DNA of 7,545 nucleotides from Tardiphaga sp. (GTDB lineage: Bacteria > Pseudomonadota > Alphaproteobacteria > Rhizobiales > Xanthobacteraceae): NCBI GenBank assembly GCA_028290325.1, contig JAQGJY010000215.1, forward strand, positions 1 to 7,545, written 5' to 3'. The position numbers and the translations under genes are program-made. This document shows, one piece after another, positions 1 to 5,952 of the stretch. The notes under the pieces are model-generated. The model ran no database searches. It saw nothing but the letters and a program-made list of their open reading frames with translations, and was not told the DNA's origin. Within the stretch, counting starts at the first letter, position 1; each line of letters begins with the position of its first letter.

Positions 1-25
1 AGTTATTAGATTGAGGACACCCACC

Positions 26-844
26 ATGGATACGATCACCACCCAGGGCATTCGTCTGCCCAAGCTCGGCCTCGGCACTTTCAAAATGACGGGCGATGCC
101 TGCCGCGCGGCGGTCGAGAGCGCGATCGCGCTTGGCTATCGCCATATCGACACCGCCGAGATGTACGGCAATGAAGCGCCGATCGGGGAGGCGATCGCGG
201 CGTCGGGCGTCGCCCGCGCCGAGCTGCACGTCACGACCAAGGTCTGGCACGATCATCTGACGCGCGATGGCATCAATGCGGCCTTCGCGGCCAGCCTTGA
301 GAAACTCAAGCTCGACCACGTCGACCTTTATCTGGTGCACTGGCCGGCGCCGAACATGGACCTCGCCGAGATCTTCGACACCATGATGACGCTGATGGAT
401 GAAGGTCGCGTTCGCGCGATCGGTGTCTGCAATTTCCCGGTCGCGCTGCTGCGGACCGCGATCGAGGACATCAAGGCGCCGATCGCCTGCAACCAGATCG
501 AATATCACGCGATGCTCGACCAGAGCGCGGTGCTGAACTATCTGCGGCCGAAAGGGATCCCGGTCACGGCCTATTGTCCGCTGGCGCAGGGCCGGATGGC
601 CGACGATCCGACGCTCGCCGCGATCGGCAAGAAGCATCAGGCGAGCGCGGCGCAAGTCGCGCTGAAATGGCTGCTCGATCAGAACGATGTCGCGGCGATT
701 CCAAAGGCCTCGCGCCGGGAGAGCCAGCAGGCCAATCTCGACGCGTTGAAGATCAAGCTCGACGACGAGGATCGCAAGGCGATCGCGGCGATGCCGAAGG
801 ACAAACGCTGCGTCAATCCCGGCTTCGCGCCGAAATGGGACTGA
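26..844 (+). CDS. Aldo/keto reductase (AKR superfamily, 2,5-diketo-D-gluconate reductase-like)
   Basis: A 272-residue NAD(P)H-dependent cytosolic oxidoreductase expected to reduce aldehydes or ketones. The AKR catalytic tetrad is complete: Asp42 and Tyr47 (in HIDTAEMYGNE), Lys72 (TTKVW) and His105 (LYLVHWP). The C-terminal cofactor-binding segment IPKASRRESQQANL and the GVCNF strand are also present, and the length fits a single TIM barrel. I chose the ATG at 26 because a GAGG ribosome site lies at 13-16 and the protein then begins just before the usual first AKR strand; a TTG at 11 in the same frame would add five residues and destroy the ribosome site. The closest family by appearance is DkgA/DkgB (AKR5-like), but substrate cannot be read from sequence. 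It converges on nikR and shows no functional link to the nickel genes. Confidence 0.93.
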   Translation: MDTITTQGIRLPKLGLGTFKMTGDACRAAVESAIALGYRHIDTAEMYGNEAPIGEAIAASGVARAELHVTTKVWHDHLTRDGINAAFAASLEKLKLDHVDLYLVHWPAPNMDLAEIFDTMMTLMDEGRVRAIGVCNFPVALLRTAIEDIKAPIACNQIEYHAMLDQSAVLNYLRPKGIPVTAYCPLAQGRMADDPTLAAIGKKHQASAAQVALKWLLDQNDVAAIPKASRRESQQANLDALKIKLDDEDRKAIAAMPKDKRCVNPGFAPKWD

Positions 845-871
845 GGTCGTTGTGAACGAGCCGCGCGTCTT

Positions 872-938
872 CCCCCTGTCCCCAGCCCTGAGAGGGGTGG
901 CCCGCTTATACGGCGCGTCCGCCGGCCAGGGGAGAGGG
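872..938. repeat. Compound palindromic intergenic element, possible bidirectional terminator
   Basis: An outer 10-bp stem pairs CCCTGTCCCC (874-883) with GGGGAGAGGG (929-938), with a single mismatch. Inside it sit two small hairpins: CCCT-GAG-AGGG (886-896) and CGGCG-CGTC-CGCCG (911-924), the latter flanked by TGGC/GCCA (898-901 and 925-928). The 11-mer GGGGAGAGGGC recurs at 5818-5828, so the element shares sequence with the repeat region downstream of ribB. It lies between the convergent ends of the aldo/keto reductase gene and nikR, where it could end transcription from both sides. No U-tract is present, so a terminator role is inference. The gap from 939 to 968 holds nothing else recognisable. 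Confidence 0.6.
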
Positions 939-968
939 CAAGTTGCGGCGATGCCCCTTAATTGATGC

Positions 969-1406
969 TCACCTGTGCTTATGCGGTTTCTTCATCGCGC
1001 CGCCGTCGGTCGTCGGCATCATCACGACGCGGCCATAACGGACGCCGCGCTCGGCAATCACATGATCGGCAAAATGCCGCACCGCCGCGCCGGGGCCGCG
1101 CAGCGCCGTCACCTCCATGCAATTGGCTTCGTCGAGATGGACGTGCATCGTCGCCAGCGACAGATCGTGATGTTGGTGCGCGTTATCGATCAGACGCTTC
1201 GACAATTCGCGCTGCGCGTGATCGTACACATAGACCAAGGCCGCGACGCATTCGCCCGATGGCCCGACGCTTTCGGCGGCCTGCTGCATGCCGGCGCGGG
1301 TGAAATCGCGGATCGCTTCGGAGCGGTTCTGGTAGCCACGCTCGGCGATGGCGTGATCCAGCGCCTCCATCAGATCATCGTCGAGCGTGATGGTGATGCG
1401 CTGCAT
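969..1406 (-). CDS. nikR: Nickel-responsive transcriptional regulator NikR
   Basis: A 145-residue cytoplasmic repressor that binds DNA when loaded with Ni(II). Residues 1-45 form the ribbon-helix-helix DNA-binding domain (strand RITITLDDDL, then helices with NRSEAIRDFTR). The rest is the ACT-like tetramerisation and nickel-binding domain. The square-planar nickel ligands of E. coli NikR (His87, His89, Cys95 and His76 from the partner subunit) align here with His88 and His90 (MHVH), Cys96 (NC) and His77 (AHQHHDL), so nickel sensing should be intact. HFADHVIAERGVRYG near the C terminus is also typical, and length is normal. The tail ends in a His/Lys-rich stretch (KKPHKHR). The ATG at 1406 is preceded by a GAGAG ribosome site. 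The gene is divergent from the TonB receptor and shares its operator, which suggests autoregulation as well as control of the receptor. Confidence 0.97.
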   Translation of the reverse strand: MQRITITLDDDLMEALDHAIAERGYQNRSEAIRDFTRAGMQQAAESVGPSGECVAALVYVYDHAQRELSKRLIDNAHQHHDLSLATMHVHLDEANCMEVTALRGPGAAVRHFADHVIAERGVRYGRVVMMPTTDGGAMKKPHKHR

Positions 1407-1426
1407 GAGAACTCTCGCTGATGAAA

Positions 1427-1454
1427 GTATGACGATCGATTGACATCGTCATAC
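1427..1454. promoter_or_regulatory. NikR operator (nickel box)
   Basis: The site reads GTATGA, 16 bases, TCATAC, which is the exact pattern and spacing of the E. coli NikR operator. The symmetry extends further: the 10-base arms GTATGACGAT (1427-1436) and ATCGTCATAC (1445-1454) are perfect inverted repeats around an 8-base centre. It lies 20 bases upstream of the nikR start and 71 bases upstream of the receptor start, so one operator can serve both genes. The presence of nikR next door makes the assignment very strong. Confidence 0.95.
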
Positions 1455-1468
1455 TCGGGGCCGAAACT
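1440..1468 (+). promoter_or_regulatory. Predicted promoter for the TonB receptor operon, embedded in the NikR box
   Basis: A perfect TTGACA hexamer at 1440-1445 sits in the centre and right arm of the NikR operator. Seventeen bases downstream is GAAACT (1463-1468), a poor match to TATAAT (3 of 6), as is common in alphaproteobacteria. Transcription would start near 1475, about 50 bases before the receptor ATG. Nickel-loaded NikR on the operator would cover the -35 region, consistent with repression. The -35 is clear but the -10 is weak. Confidence 0.55.
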
Positions 1469-1486
1469 GCGACGTCGGGTTGAGCG

Positions 1487-1504
1487 GACGCGCGATGGCG
1501 CGTC
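1487..1504 (+). other. Hairpin in the predicted leader of the TonB receptor mRNA
   Basis: GACGCGC (1487-1493) and GCGCGTC (1498-1504) form a perfect 7-bp GC-rich stem with a GATG tetraloop. It ends four bases before GGGGA (1508-1512), the only ribosome-site-like sequence before the receptor ATG at 1526. It may affect initiation or mRNA stability. In DNA this GC-rich such a stem could be fortuitous, and it does not resemble a known riboswitch. Confidence 0.35.
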
Positions 1505-1525
1505 GTCGGGGACGTTTCATCTATC

Positions 1526-3760
1526 ATGTCGAACCATGTCGGACGTTGGAATTCCGCGCGGCGCGTGGTGTTGCTGGCCGGCGTTTGCGCGGCGGTGTTC
1601 GACGCGAGGTCGGCGCAAGCGCAATCGCCGCTGCCGCCTGTGACGGTGACGGCGCCCGACGTCGTGCGTCGCGCGCCCGCGGTCGTTGGTTCCGAGCGTC
1701 GCCCGCGACCGTCCCGTGCGATCGCGCGGCGTTCGATTGCCGCGCCCGCAGGCGTGAGCATCGCCACGGTCGCCGCGTCGCTGCCGGGGCGGGGTGGTCT
1801 GTCGGCGTCGGTGTCCGCGCTGCCTGCCGCAACCACCGTGATCGACGCCGGTATGATCGCGCGCGCGCCGGTCGCGACCTACACCGACCTGTTTCGCTCG
1901 CTGCCCGGTTTCAACGTCGCGAATTTCGGGCAGGGCGGCATCGCGTCGGGTATGTCGCTGCGTGGCTACACCGAGGCCGAGCACGGCCGCGACATCGCTT
2001 ATTTCATCGACGGCGTGCCGCTGAATGAGGTGTCGTCGCTGCACACGCCGAATTACGCGGATCTCAACATCCTGCTGCCGGAGACGGTGAAGACGATCGA
2101 GATCGTGCGCGGACCGTTCTCGGTGGAGGCGGGCGATTCGAATCTCGGCGGTTCGGTTTACATCACGACGAAAGACGCCGAGCCGTTCGGCAGCGTCGGC
2201 GTCTCCGGTGGCGCGCAGGGCACCGCGCGCGCCGTCGCGACCTACAGCACCACGCAAAGCCTTCAAGGATCTGGTGCGTGGCTGCCGTATCTGGCGTTCG
2301 AGGGCTATCGCACCGACGGCAGCCGCGACAACGCGTTCGTCGAGCGCCTCAATTCGTTCAACAAGATCACGACCACACTGCCGGACGGCGCGACGCTCTC
2401 GCTGCGCGCGCAGGCCTATGCCACGACGTTCGGCGCGCCCGGCTATGCCAGCCGCGACGGCATCGCCAACGGCACGGTCAACGAACGCAGCGCGACCAAC
2501 CGCACCGACGGCGGCGACAAGCAGCTCGAGAATATCGTCGCGGCTTATGCCAGCGGCGCCCGCGATCAGGAGCTGAAAGGCACGCTGTTCGTCAGCCACG
2601 ATACGTTCAACCGCTACGCGGATTTCGGTGGCGGTCAGCGCTGGCAGCGCGACGATCGCGTGACGGCCGGCGGACGCATCAGCAAATTGTGGTCCGGCGC
2701 GGTCGGCAACGAGGTTCCGGTGCAGGTGCTGCTCGGCGGCAACTGGCGCACCGACGTCATCAATGCCTTTCAGGCGCCGACGACGGCGCGGCAGGTCAGC
2801 GGCGCGCCGGTGATCGATCTTGGTGTCACGCAGCACAATATCGCGGGCTTCGGGCAAATTCAGATCAAGCCGGTGGACTGGCTAAAACTAACGGCCGGGG
2901 GCCGCGTCGATCAGTTCTTTTACGATATCAGCGACCGGCTGACGCCTGGCGGCACGCCCGATATCTCCAACGCCGTGGCAAGCCCGAAACTCGGCATTGC
3001 GATCACACCGGTGGCATGGCTGGAACTGTTTGCCAATTACGGGCAGGGCTTCCGCAGCATCGACGTGCCGCTCGAATTGGTCGGCAATCCCGGCATCCAG
3101 CCGTTCAAGCTGGTCTCGACCGAAGGCGGCGCGCAACTGGCTTTCGATCGGTTTCGCCTGCTCGGCAGCTACTGGACGACGGAGTCCGCGAACGAAGCGT
3201 TTCAGGCCGCGCCGGGGCTGCCGGTCACCTTCCTCGGCAAGGCGCAACGCGACGGCTTCGATCTCGACGGCCGCTTTGATGCGGTGAAGGACGGCGTCAA
3301 CGCGATCTCGCTGTTTGCGAATTATGGTGGCGTGCGGGCGCGGCTGCTCGATGCGGCGCCTTCGTTTTTCGTGCCGAATGTGCCGTCTTACGTCGCCAAT
3401 GTCGGACTCGATTTCAATCTGGCGACGCGCAACGCCGAACGGCTGTCAGGTTCGGCCTATGTCACCTTTGTCGGCAAGAAGAATCTCACGCAGGACGGCC
3501 TGATCACGACGCGGCCTTATAGCCGCGTGACTGGCAAGCTCGCTTATACATGGCCCGAAGGCTGGACGGCGTTCTCGCAGGCGACGTGGTATCCGGGCGA
3601 TCGCCTCAGCGAGATCGCGATCAATTTCGGCGACCCGACCGGCGCGTCCTCGCGCGATATCTTTGTCAGCGCGCAACCCGCTTTGGTGTTGCTGGCTGGC
3701 GTCAGTTACCGCTTCCCGACGATGCTGGCGTCCGCCGCGCCGCTGGTGATGAAATGGTGA
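1526..3760 (+). CDS. TonB-dependent outer-membrane receptor, probably for a nickel chelate
   Basis: A 744-residue outer-membrane gated porin of the TonB-dependent receptor family. Residues 1-32 are a Sec signal peptide (RR, hydrophobic VVLLAGVCAAVF, cleavage at AQA|Q). A TonB-box-like segment LPPVTVTAP lies at about 36-44. An Arg-rich linker follows (45-97), then the plug domain (about 98-217) with DLFRSLPGFNV, SLRGYTE, FIDGVPLNE, IEIVRGPFSVEAG and LGGSVYITTKD. The remainder is the beta barrel. The recognisable last strand ends at AGVSYRF (Phe730), with 14 further residues ending in Trp744. The ATG at 1526 gives a complete signal peptide, although its ribosome site (GGGGA at 1508-1512) is distant. 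Nickel as cargo is inferred from the NikR operator and divergent nikR, by analogy with the nickel receptor FrpB4 of Helicobacter; cobalamin, siderophore or cobalt receptors share the same fold and cannot be excluded by sequence. Confidence 0.93.
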   Translation: MSNHVGRWNSARRVVLLAGVCAAVFDARSAQAQSPLPPVTVTAPDVVRRAPAVVGSERRPRPSRAIARRSIAAPAGVSIATVAASLPGRGGLSASVSALPAATTVIDAGMIARAPVATYTDLFRSLPGFNVANFGQGGIASGMSLRGYTEAEHGRDIAYFIDGVPLNEVSSLHTPNYADLNILLPETVKTIEIVRGPFSVEAGDSNLGGSVYITTKDAEPFGSVGVSGGAQGTARAVATYSTTQSLQGSGAWLPYLAFEGYRTDGSRDNAFVERLNSFNKITTTLPDGATLSLRAQAYATTFGAPGYASRDGIANGTVNERSATNRTDGGDKQLENIVAAYASGARDQELKGTLFVSHDTFNRYADFGGGQRWQRDDRVTAGGRISKLWSGAVGNEVPVQVLLGGNWRTDVINAFQAPTTARQVSGAPVIDLGVTQHNIAGFGQIQIKPVDWLKLTAGGRVDQFFYDISDRLTPGGTPDISNAVASPKLGIAITPVAWLELFANYGQGFRSIDVPLELVGNPGIQPFKLVSTEGGAQLAFDRFRLLGSYWTTESANEAFQAAPGLPVTFLGKAQRDGFDLDGRFDAVKDGVNAISLFANYGGVRARLLDAAPSFFVPNVPSYVANVGLDFNLATRNAERLSGSAYVTFVGKKNLTQDGLITTRPYSRVTGKLAYTWPEGWTAFSQATWYPGDRLSEIAINFGDPTGASSRDIFVSAQPALVLLAGVSYRFPTMLASAAPLVMKW

Positions 3761-4506
3761 GATACATGATCGTTGCGTGGCTGCTGGCATGGTCGCAGGC
3801 GGCGTTCGCGCATGACGTCTGGCTGACGCTGGACGGCGAGGCCGCCAGCCGCCGCGTCATCGTCAATTACGGCCATCCCGACGATCGCCCGCCGGCTTTC
3901 GCCGACAAGGTGCTTGATCTCGACGCGATCGGCGCGGCCACGACGCTGTCGCTCCGTCCCGGCCTTGCGGCAACGGCGGTTGATGGCCATCAGGTCGCGG
4001 CATCGCTGTTCGTCGATGACGGTCATCTGTTGCTGGCGGCGCGCTATGACAACGGGTTCTGGACCAGGCTCGCGGATGGCGAGACGCGCAACGTCACGCG
4101 GCGTCTTGTCAGCAACGCCAGCGAGAGCCTGTGGTCCGGCAAATTCGCCAAGGCGCTGAGCGGGCCGGGCGCGCCGTTCGCGCGCCTGCTCGGCCACGAT
4201 CTGGAGCTGGTGCCGTTGTCCGACCCCGCGCTCGCGCGGCCCGGCGAGACGTTGAAGCTGCGTGTGCTGTTTCGCGGCCAGCCATTGCGTGACGCCGAGA
4301 TCGAGCGCGGCGATGGCATGACGGCCGTGCAGGAGCAAGCAATTTTGAAGTTCAAGACCGATGCGGATGGCGTGGCTGGGGTGCCGATCGTCACGGCCGG
4401 TGCGCACATGCTGGTGATCGATCATCGCGTGTCGCCTTCGCGGACGCCGGATCAGGCCGACGCGGACCTGTTCAATGCGACGCTATGGTTTCGCACTGCG
4501 AACTAA
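3754..4506 (+). CDS. DUF4198-family periplasmic protein, probable nickel-uptake accessory
   Basis: A 250-residue exported protein. The signal peptide covers residues 1-19 (Arg3, then MIVAWLLAWSQAAFA) and cleavage at AFA|H leaves a mature N terminus His-Asp-Val-Trp, a common start in DUF4198 (PF10670) proteins. Further family-like segments are YGHPDD (39-44), WSGKFAKAL (127-135), LGHDLELVPLSDP (146-158), ARPGETLKLRVLFRG (161-175) and TDADGVAGVPIVTAG (202-216). The last two look like an Ig-like beta-sandwich. There is no transmembrane segment after the signal. The ATG at 3754 overlaps the receptor stop by seven bases, implying translational coupling; ATG 3766, with GGTGA at 3756-3760, is an alternative giving 246 residues. 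DUF4198 proteins often occur beside nickel or cobalt transport genes. Here it probably receives or buffers nickel delivered by the receptor, which is inference. Confidence 0.85.
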   Translation: MVRYMIVAWLLAWSQAAFAHDVWLTLDGEAASRRVIVNYGHPDDRPPAFADKVLDLDAIGAATTLSLRPGLAATAVDGHQVAASLFVDDGHLLLAARYDNGFWTRLADGETRNVTRRLVSNASESLWSGKFAKALSGPGAPFARLLGHDLELVPLSDPALARPGETLKLRVLFRGQPLRDAEIERGDGMTAVQEQAILKFKTDADGVAGVPIVTAGAHMLVIDHRVSPSRTPDQADADLFNATLWFRTAN

Positions 4507-4617
4507 GCCGCGTCGGCGCCCGCGCCAGCCATCTCGCGGTGGCGGTTGCGTCCACAGCCGCTCTGGGCCATATCGTCCACACCTCGAAGTTCCAAGTCGT
4601 TTCAAGGGCGTGTGCTA

Positions 4618-5694
4618 ATGGCCGATCCGATCCCCGAGATTCTCAAGGCGTTCGCCGCCGGCGACATCGTCGTCGTCACCGATGACGACGATCGCGAAGG
4701 CGAGGGCGACCTGATCGTCGCGGCATCGCATTGCACCGCCGAGAAGATGGCGTTCATCATCCGACACACCTCGGGCATCGTCTGCGCGCCGATCACCAGC
4801 GAGGATGCGCGGCGGCTGCGGCTTGATCCGATGGTCGCGCACAACGACAGCAACCACACCACGGCCTTCACCGTGTCGATCGACTACAAACCCGACAATG
4901 GCACCGGCATCTCCGCCGAGGAACGCGCCTCGTGCTGCCGCGCGCTGGCCAATTCGAATGTCGGCGCGGAGGATTTCGCACGACCGGGCCATATCTTTCC
5001 GCTGATCGCGCGTGATGGCGGCGTGCTGCTGCGCTCGGGCCATACCGAAGCGGCGGTCGATCTGTGCAAGCTGTCGGGTCTGGCGCCGGTCGGCGTCATC
5101 AGTGAATTGATGAACGACGACGGCACCGTGATGAAGGGCGAGCAGGTCGTCGCCTTCGCCGCCAAGCACAAGCTCAAGCACGTCACCATCGCCGATATGA
5201 TTGCGTATCGGCAGGCGCGCGAGAAGCTGATCGAGCGCGTTTCGATGTTCACCACCGAAAGTCCGATCGGCCCGTTGCAGGGTTATGCCTATCGCTCGCC
5301 GTTCGATTCCATCATGCACGCGGCGTTCGTGTTCAACGGCGTAGGCGACGGCAAGAATGTGCTGACCCGGTTTCACAAGCCCAATATTGTCAAGGATATC
5401 TTCGCCGGCCCGGCCAAGATGCAGACCGTGCTTGACCAGTTCAAACGCAACGGCTCCGGCGTTCTAGTTTACCTGCGTGACGGCGCCGCCGGCGTCCCGG
5501 TCGCGCCGCTCAGCGCGCTGAAATCGGCGGAAGCCGATCGTAATTTGCAATGGCGCGAAGTCGGCGTCGGCGCCCAGATCCTGCGCGATCTCGGCGTGAC
5601 GTCGATCCGGCATCTGACCTCGTCGGTGCATGACTACAAAGGCCTGTCGGGTTTCGGAATCGAGATCGTCTCGAACGAGAATTTGGAGGGGTGA
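4618..5694 (+). CDS. ribB: 3,4-dihydroxy-2-butanone-4-phosphate synthase with degenerate GTP cyclohydrolase II-like domain (RibBX type)
   Basis: A 358-residue cytosolic riboflavin-biosynthesis enzyme converting ribulose 5-phosphate to 3,4-dihydroxy-2-butanone 4-phosphate plus formate. The RibB domain (about 1-215) is intact: the acidic loop DDDDREGEGD (22-31), RHTSGIVCAPIT (49-60), HTTAFTVSID (80-89), TGISAEERA (96-104), RPGHIFPLIAR (122-132), RSGHTEAAVDL (139-149) and GVISELMNDDG (159-169) with catalytic-type Glu163. The C-terminal domain (about 225-358) keeps the RibA fold pattern (GAQILRDLGV, YKGLSGFGIEIV) but has no cysteine, so the zinc site is absent. LRDGAAGVP stands where active enzymes have LRQEGRGIG. 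It should therefore lack cyclohydrolase activity, as in the RibBX variants of proteobacteria. The ATG at 4618 has AAGGG at 4604-4608. No FMN riboswitch is seen in the 111-base gap upstream. Confidence 0.93.
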   Translation: MADPIPEILKAFAAGDIVVVTDDDDREGEGDLIVAASHCTAEKMAFIIRHTSGIVCAPITSEDARRLRLDPMVAHNDSNHTTAFTVSIDYKPDNGTGISAEERASCCRALANSNVGAEDFARPGHIFPLIARDGGVLLRSGHTEAAVDLCKLSGLAPVGVISELMNDDGTVMKGEQVVAFAAKHKLKHVTIADMIAYRQAREKLIERVSMFTTESPIGPLQGYAYRSPFDSIMHAAFVFNGVGDGKNVLTRFHKPNIVKDIFAGPAKMQTVLDQFKRNGSGVLVYLRDGAAGVPVAPLSALKSAEADRNLQWREVGVGAQILRDLGVTSIRHLTSSVHDYKGLSGFGIEIVSNENLEG

Positions 5695-5710
5695 TGCGCA
5701 ACGTGTGCTG

Positions 5711-5760
5711 ACACCTCTCCCCACTGGGCAGAGGTCGGAAGCGAGCGTGGCGACGCTTCC
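5711..5760. repeat. Double-hairpin palindromic repeat downstream of ribB, possible terminator
   Basis: The first hairpin pairs ACCTCT (5713-5718) with AGAGGT (5730-5735) and continues with CCC/GGG around an ACT loop after one C-C mismatch. The second pairs GGAAGCG (5737-5743) with CGCTTCC (5754-5760), a perfect 7-bp stem with a 10-base loop. The two lie back to back starting 16 bases after the ribB stop codon. Read on the minus strand the block resembles the CTCACCC...CGACCTCTCCCC intergenic repeats I associate with Bradyrhizobium-type genomes (recollection, not searched). There is no U-tract, so termination is a guess. Confidence 0.6.
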
Positions 5761-5793
5761 GGGTGAGGGGCTCATCGTTGTGTTAAATAGAAC

Positions 5794-5830
5794 TCCCCAC
5801 CCCAACCCTCTCCCAGAGGGGAGAGGGCGC
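5794..5830. repeat. CCCTCTCCC/GGGAGAGGG palindromic repeat
   Basis: A perfect 9-bp stem, CCCTCTCCC (5806-5814) with GGGAGAGGG (5819-5827), encloses the loop AGAG and is preceded by CCCCACCCCAA. The right arm shares the 11-mer GGGGAGAGGGC with the element at 929-939. This sequence style is a familiar dispersed intergenic repeat of alphaproteobacteria; copy number cannot be judged from one window. It sits 57 bases downstream of the double hairpin and upstream of the gcdH promoter region. Confidence 0.7.
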
Positions 5831-5868
5831 GCTGTGCTTGCAGCGGTCGCAGCACTCACCGAATGACA

Positions 5869-5898
5869 GTGGTTGCGACGTCCAAAACCGCCTATACT
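5869..5898 (+). promoter_or_regulatory. Candidate promoter of gcdH
   Basis: TATACT at 5893-5898 matches the -10 consensus at five of six positions, a standout in GC-rich DNA, and lies 54 bases upstream of the gcdH start. The -35 is unclear: TTGCGA (5873-5878) is only 14 bases away, and GTGGTT (5869-5874) has an 18-base spacer but matches poorly. The following leader is CA-rich and ends in the strong ribosome site GAGAGGA (5940-5946). Confidence 0.35.
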
Positions 5899-5952
5899 TG
5901 TTCTCAACCCGTCTGTTCACATCACACACACATTGATCCGAGAGGAAACCCC

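Noticed and set aside
975..1421. A 148-codon plus-strand frame opposite nikR
   Set aside because: NikR on the minus strand has every metal ligand and the ribbon-helix-helix domain; the plus-strand frame also runs toward its operator region and has no recognisable features.
1517..2857. A 446-codon open frame on the minus strand inside the TonB receptor gene
   Set aside because: It is antisense to a clearly conserved receptor, is very rich in Arg and Ala, and shows no recognisable domain; long shadow frames are expected in high-GC DNA.
1526..3760. Cobalamin (BtuB-type) or siderophore specificity for the receptor
   Set aside because: No cobalamin riboswitch or Fur-like site is visible upstream, whereas a perfect NikR operator is; the assignment to nickel still remains inference.
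3706..4425. A 239-codon minus-strand frame opposite the DUF4198 gene
   Set aside because: Its composition is of the shadow type and no motif is recognisable; the plus-strand frame has a signal peptide and family motifs.
4546..4574. Possible ribB promoter, TTGCGT, 17 bases, CATATC
   Set aside because: Each hexamer matches consensus at only three of six positions, which is no better than chance here.
4507..4617. FMN riboswitch upstream of ribB
   Set aside because: None of the conserved RFN helices or their GGGCGGGGTGAAA-like core can be found, and 111 bases is too short for a full element plus expression platform.
4615..5376. A 253-codon minus-strand frame opposite ribB
   Set aside because: It is antisense to the conserved RibB catalytic motifs and has no recognisable domain.
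5863..5952. Earlier in-frame ATG for gcdH adding 30 residues
   Set aside because: The added residues do not resemble glutaryl-CoA dehydrogenase N termini, and the ATG at 5953 has a strong GAGAGGA ribosome site.
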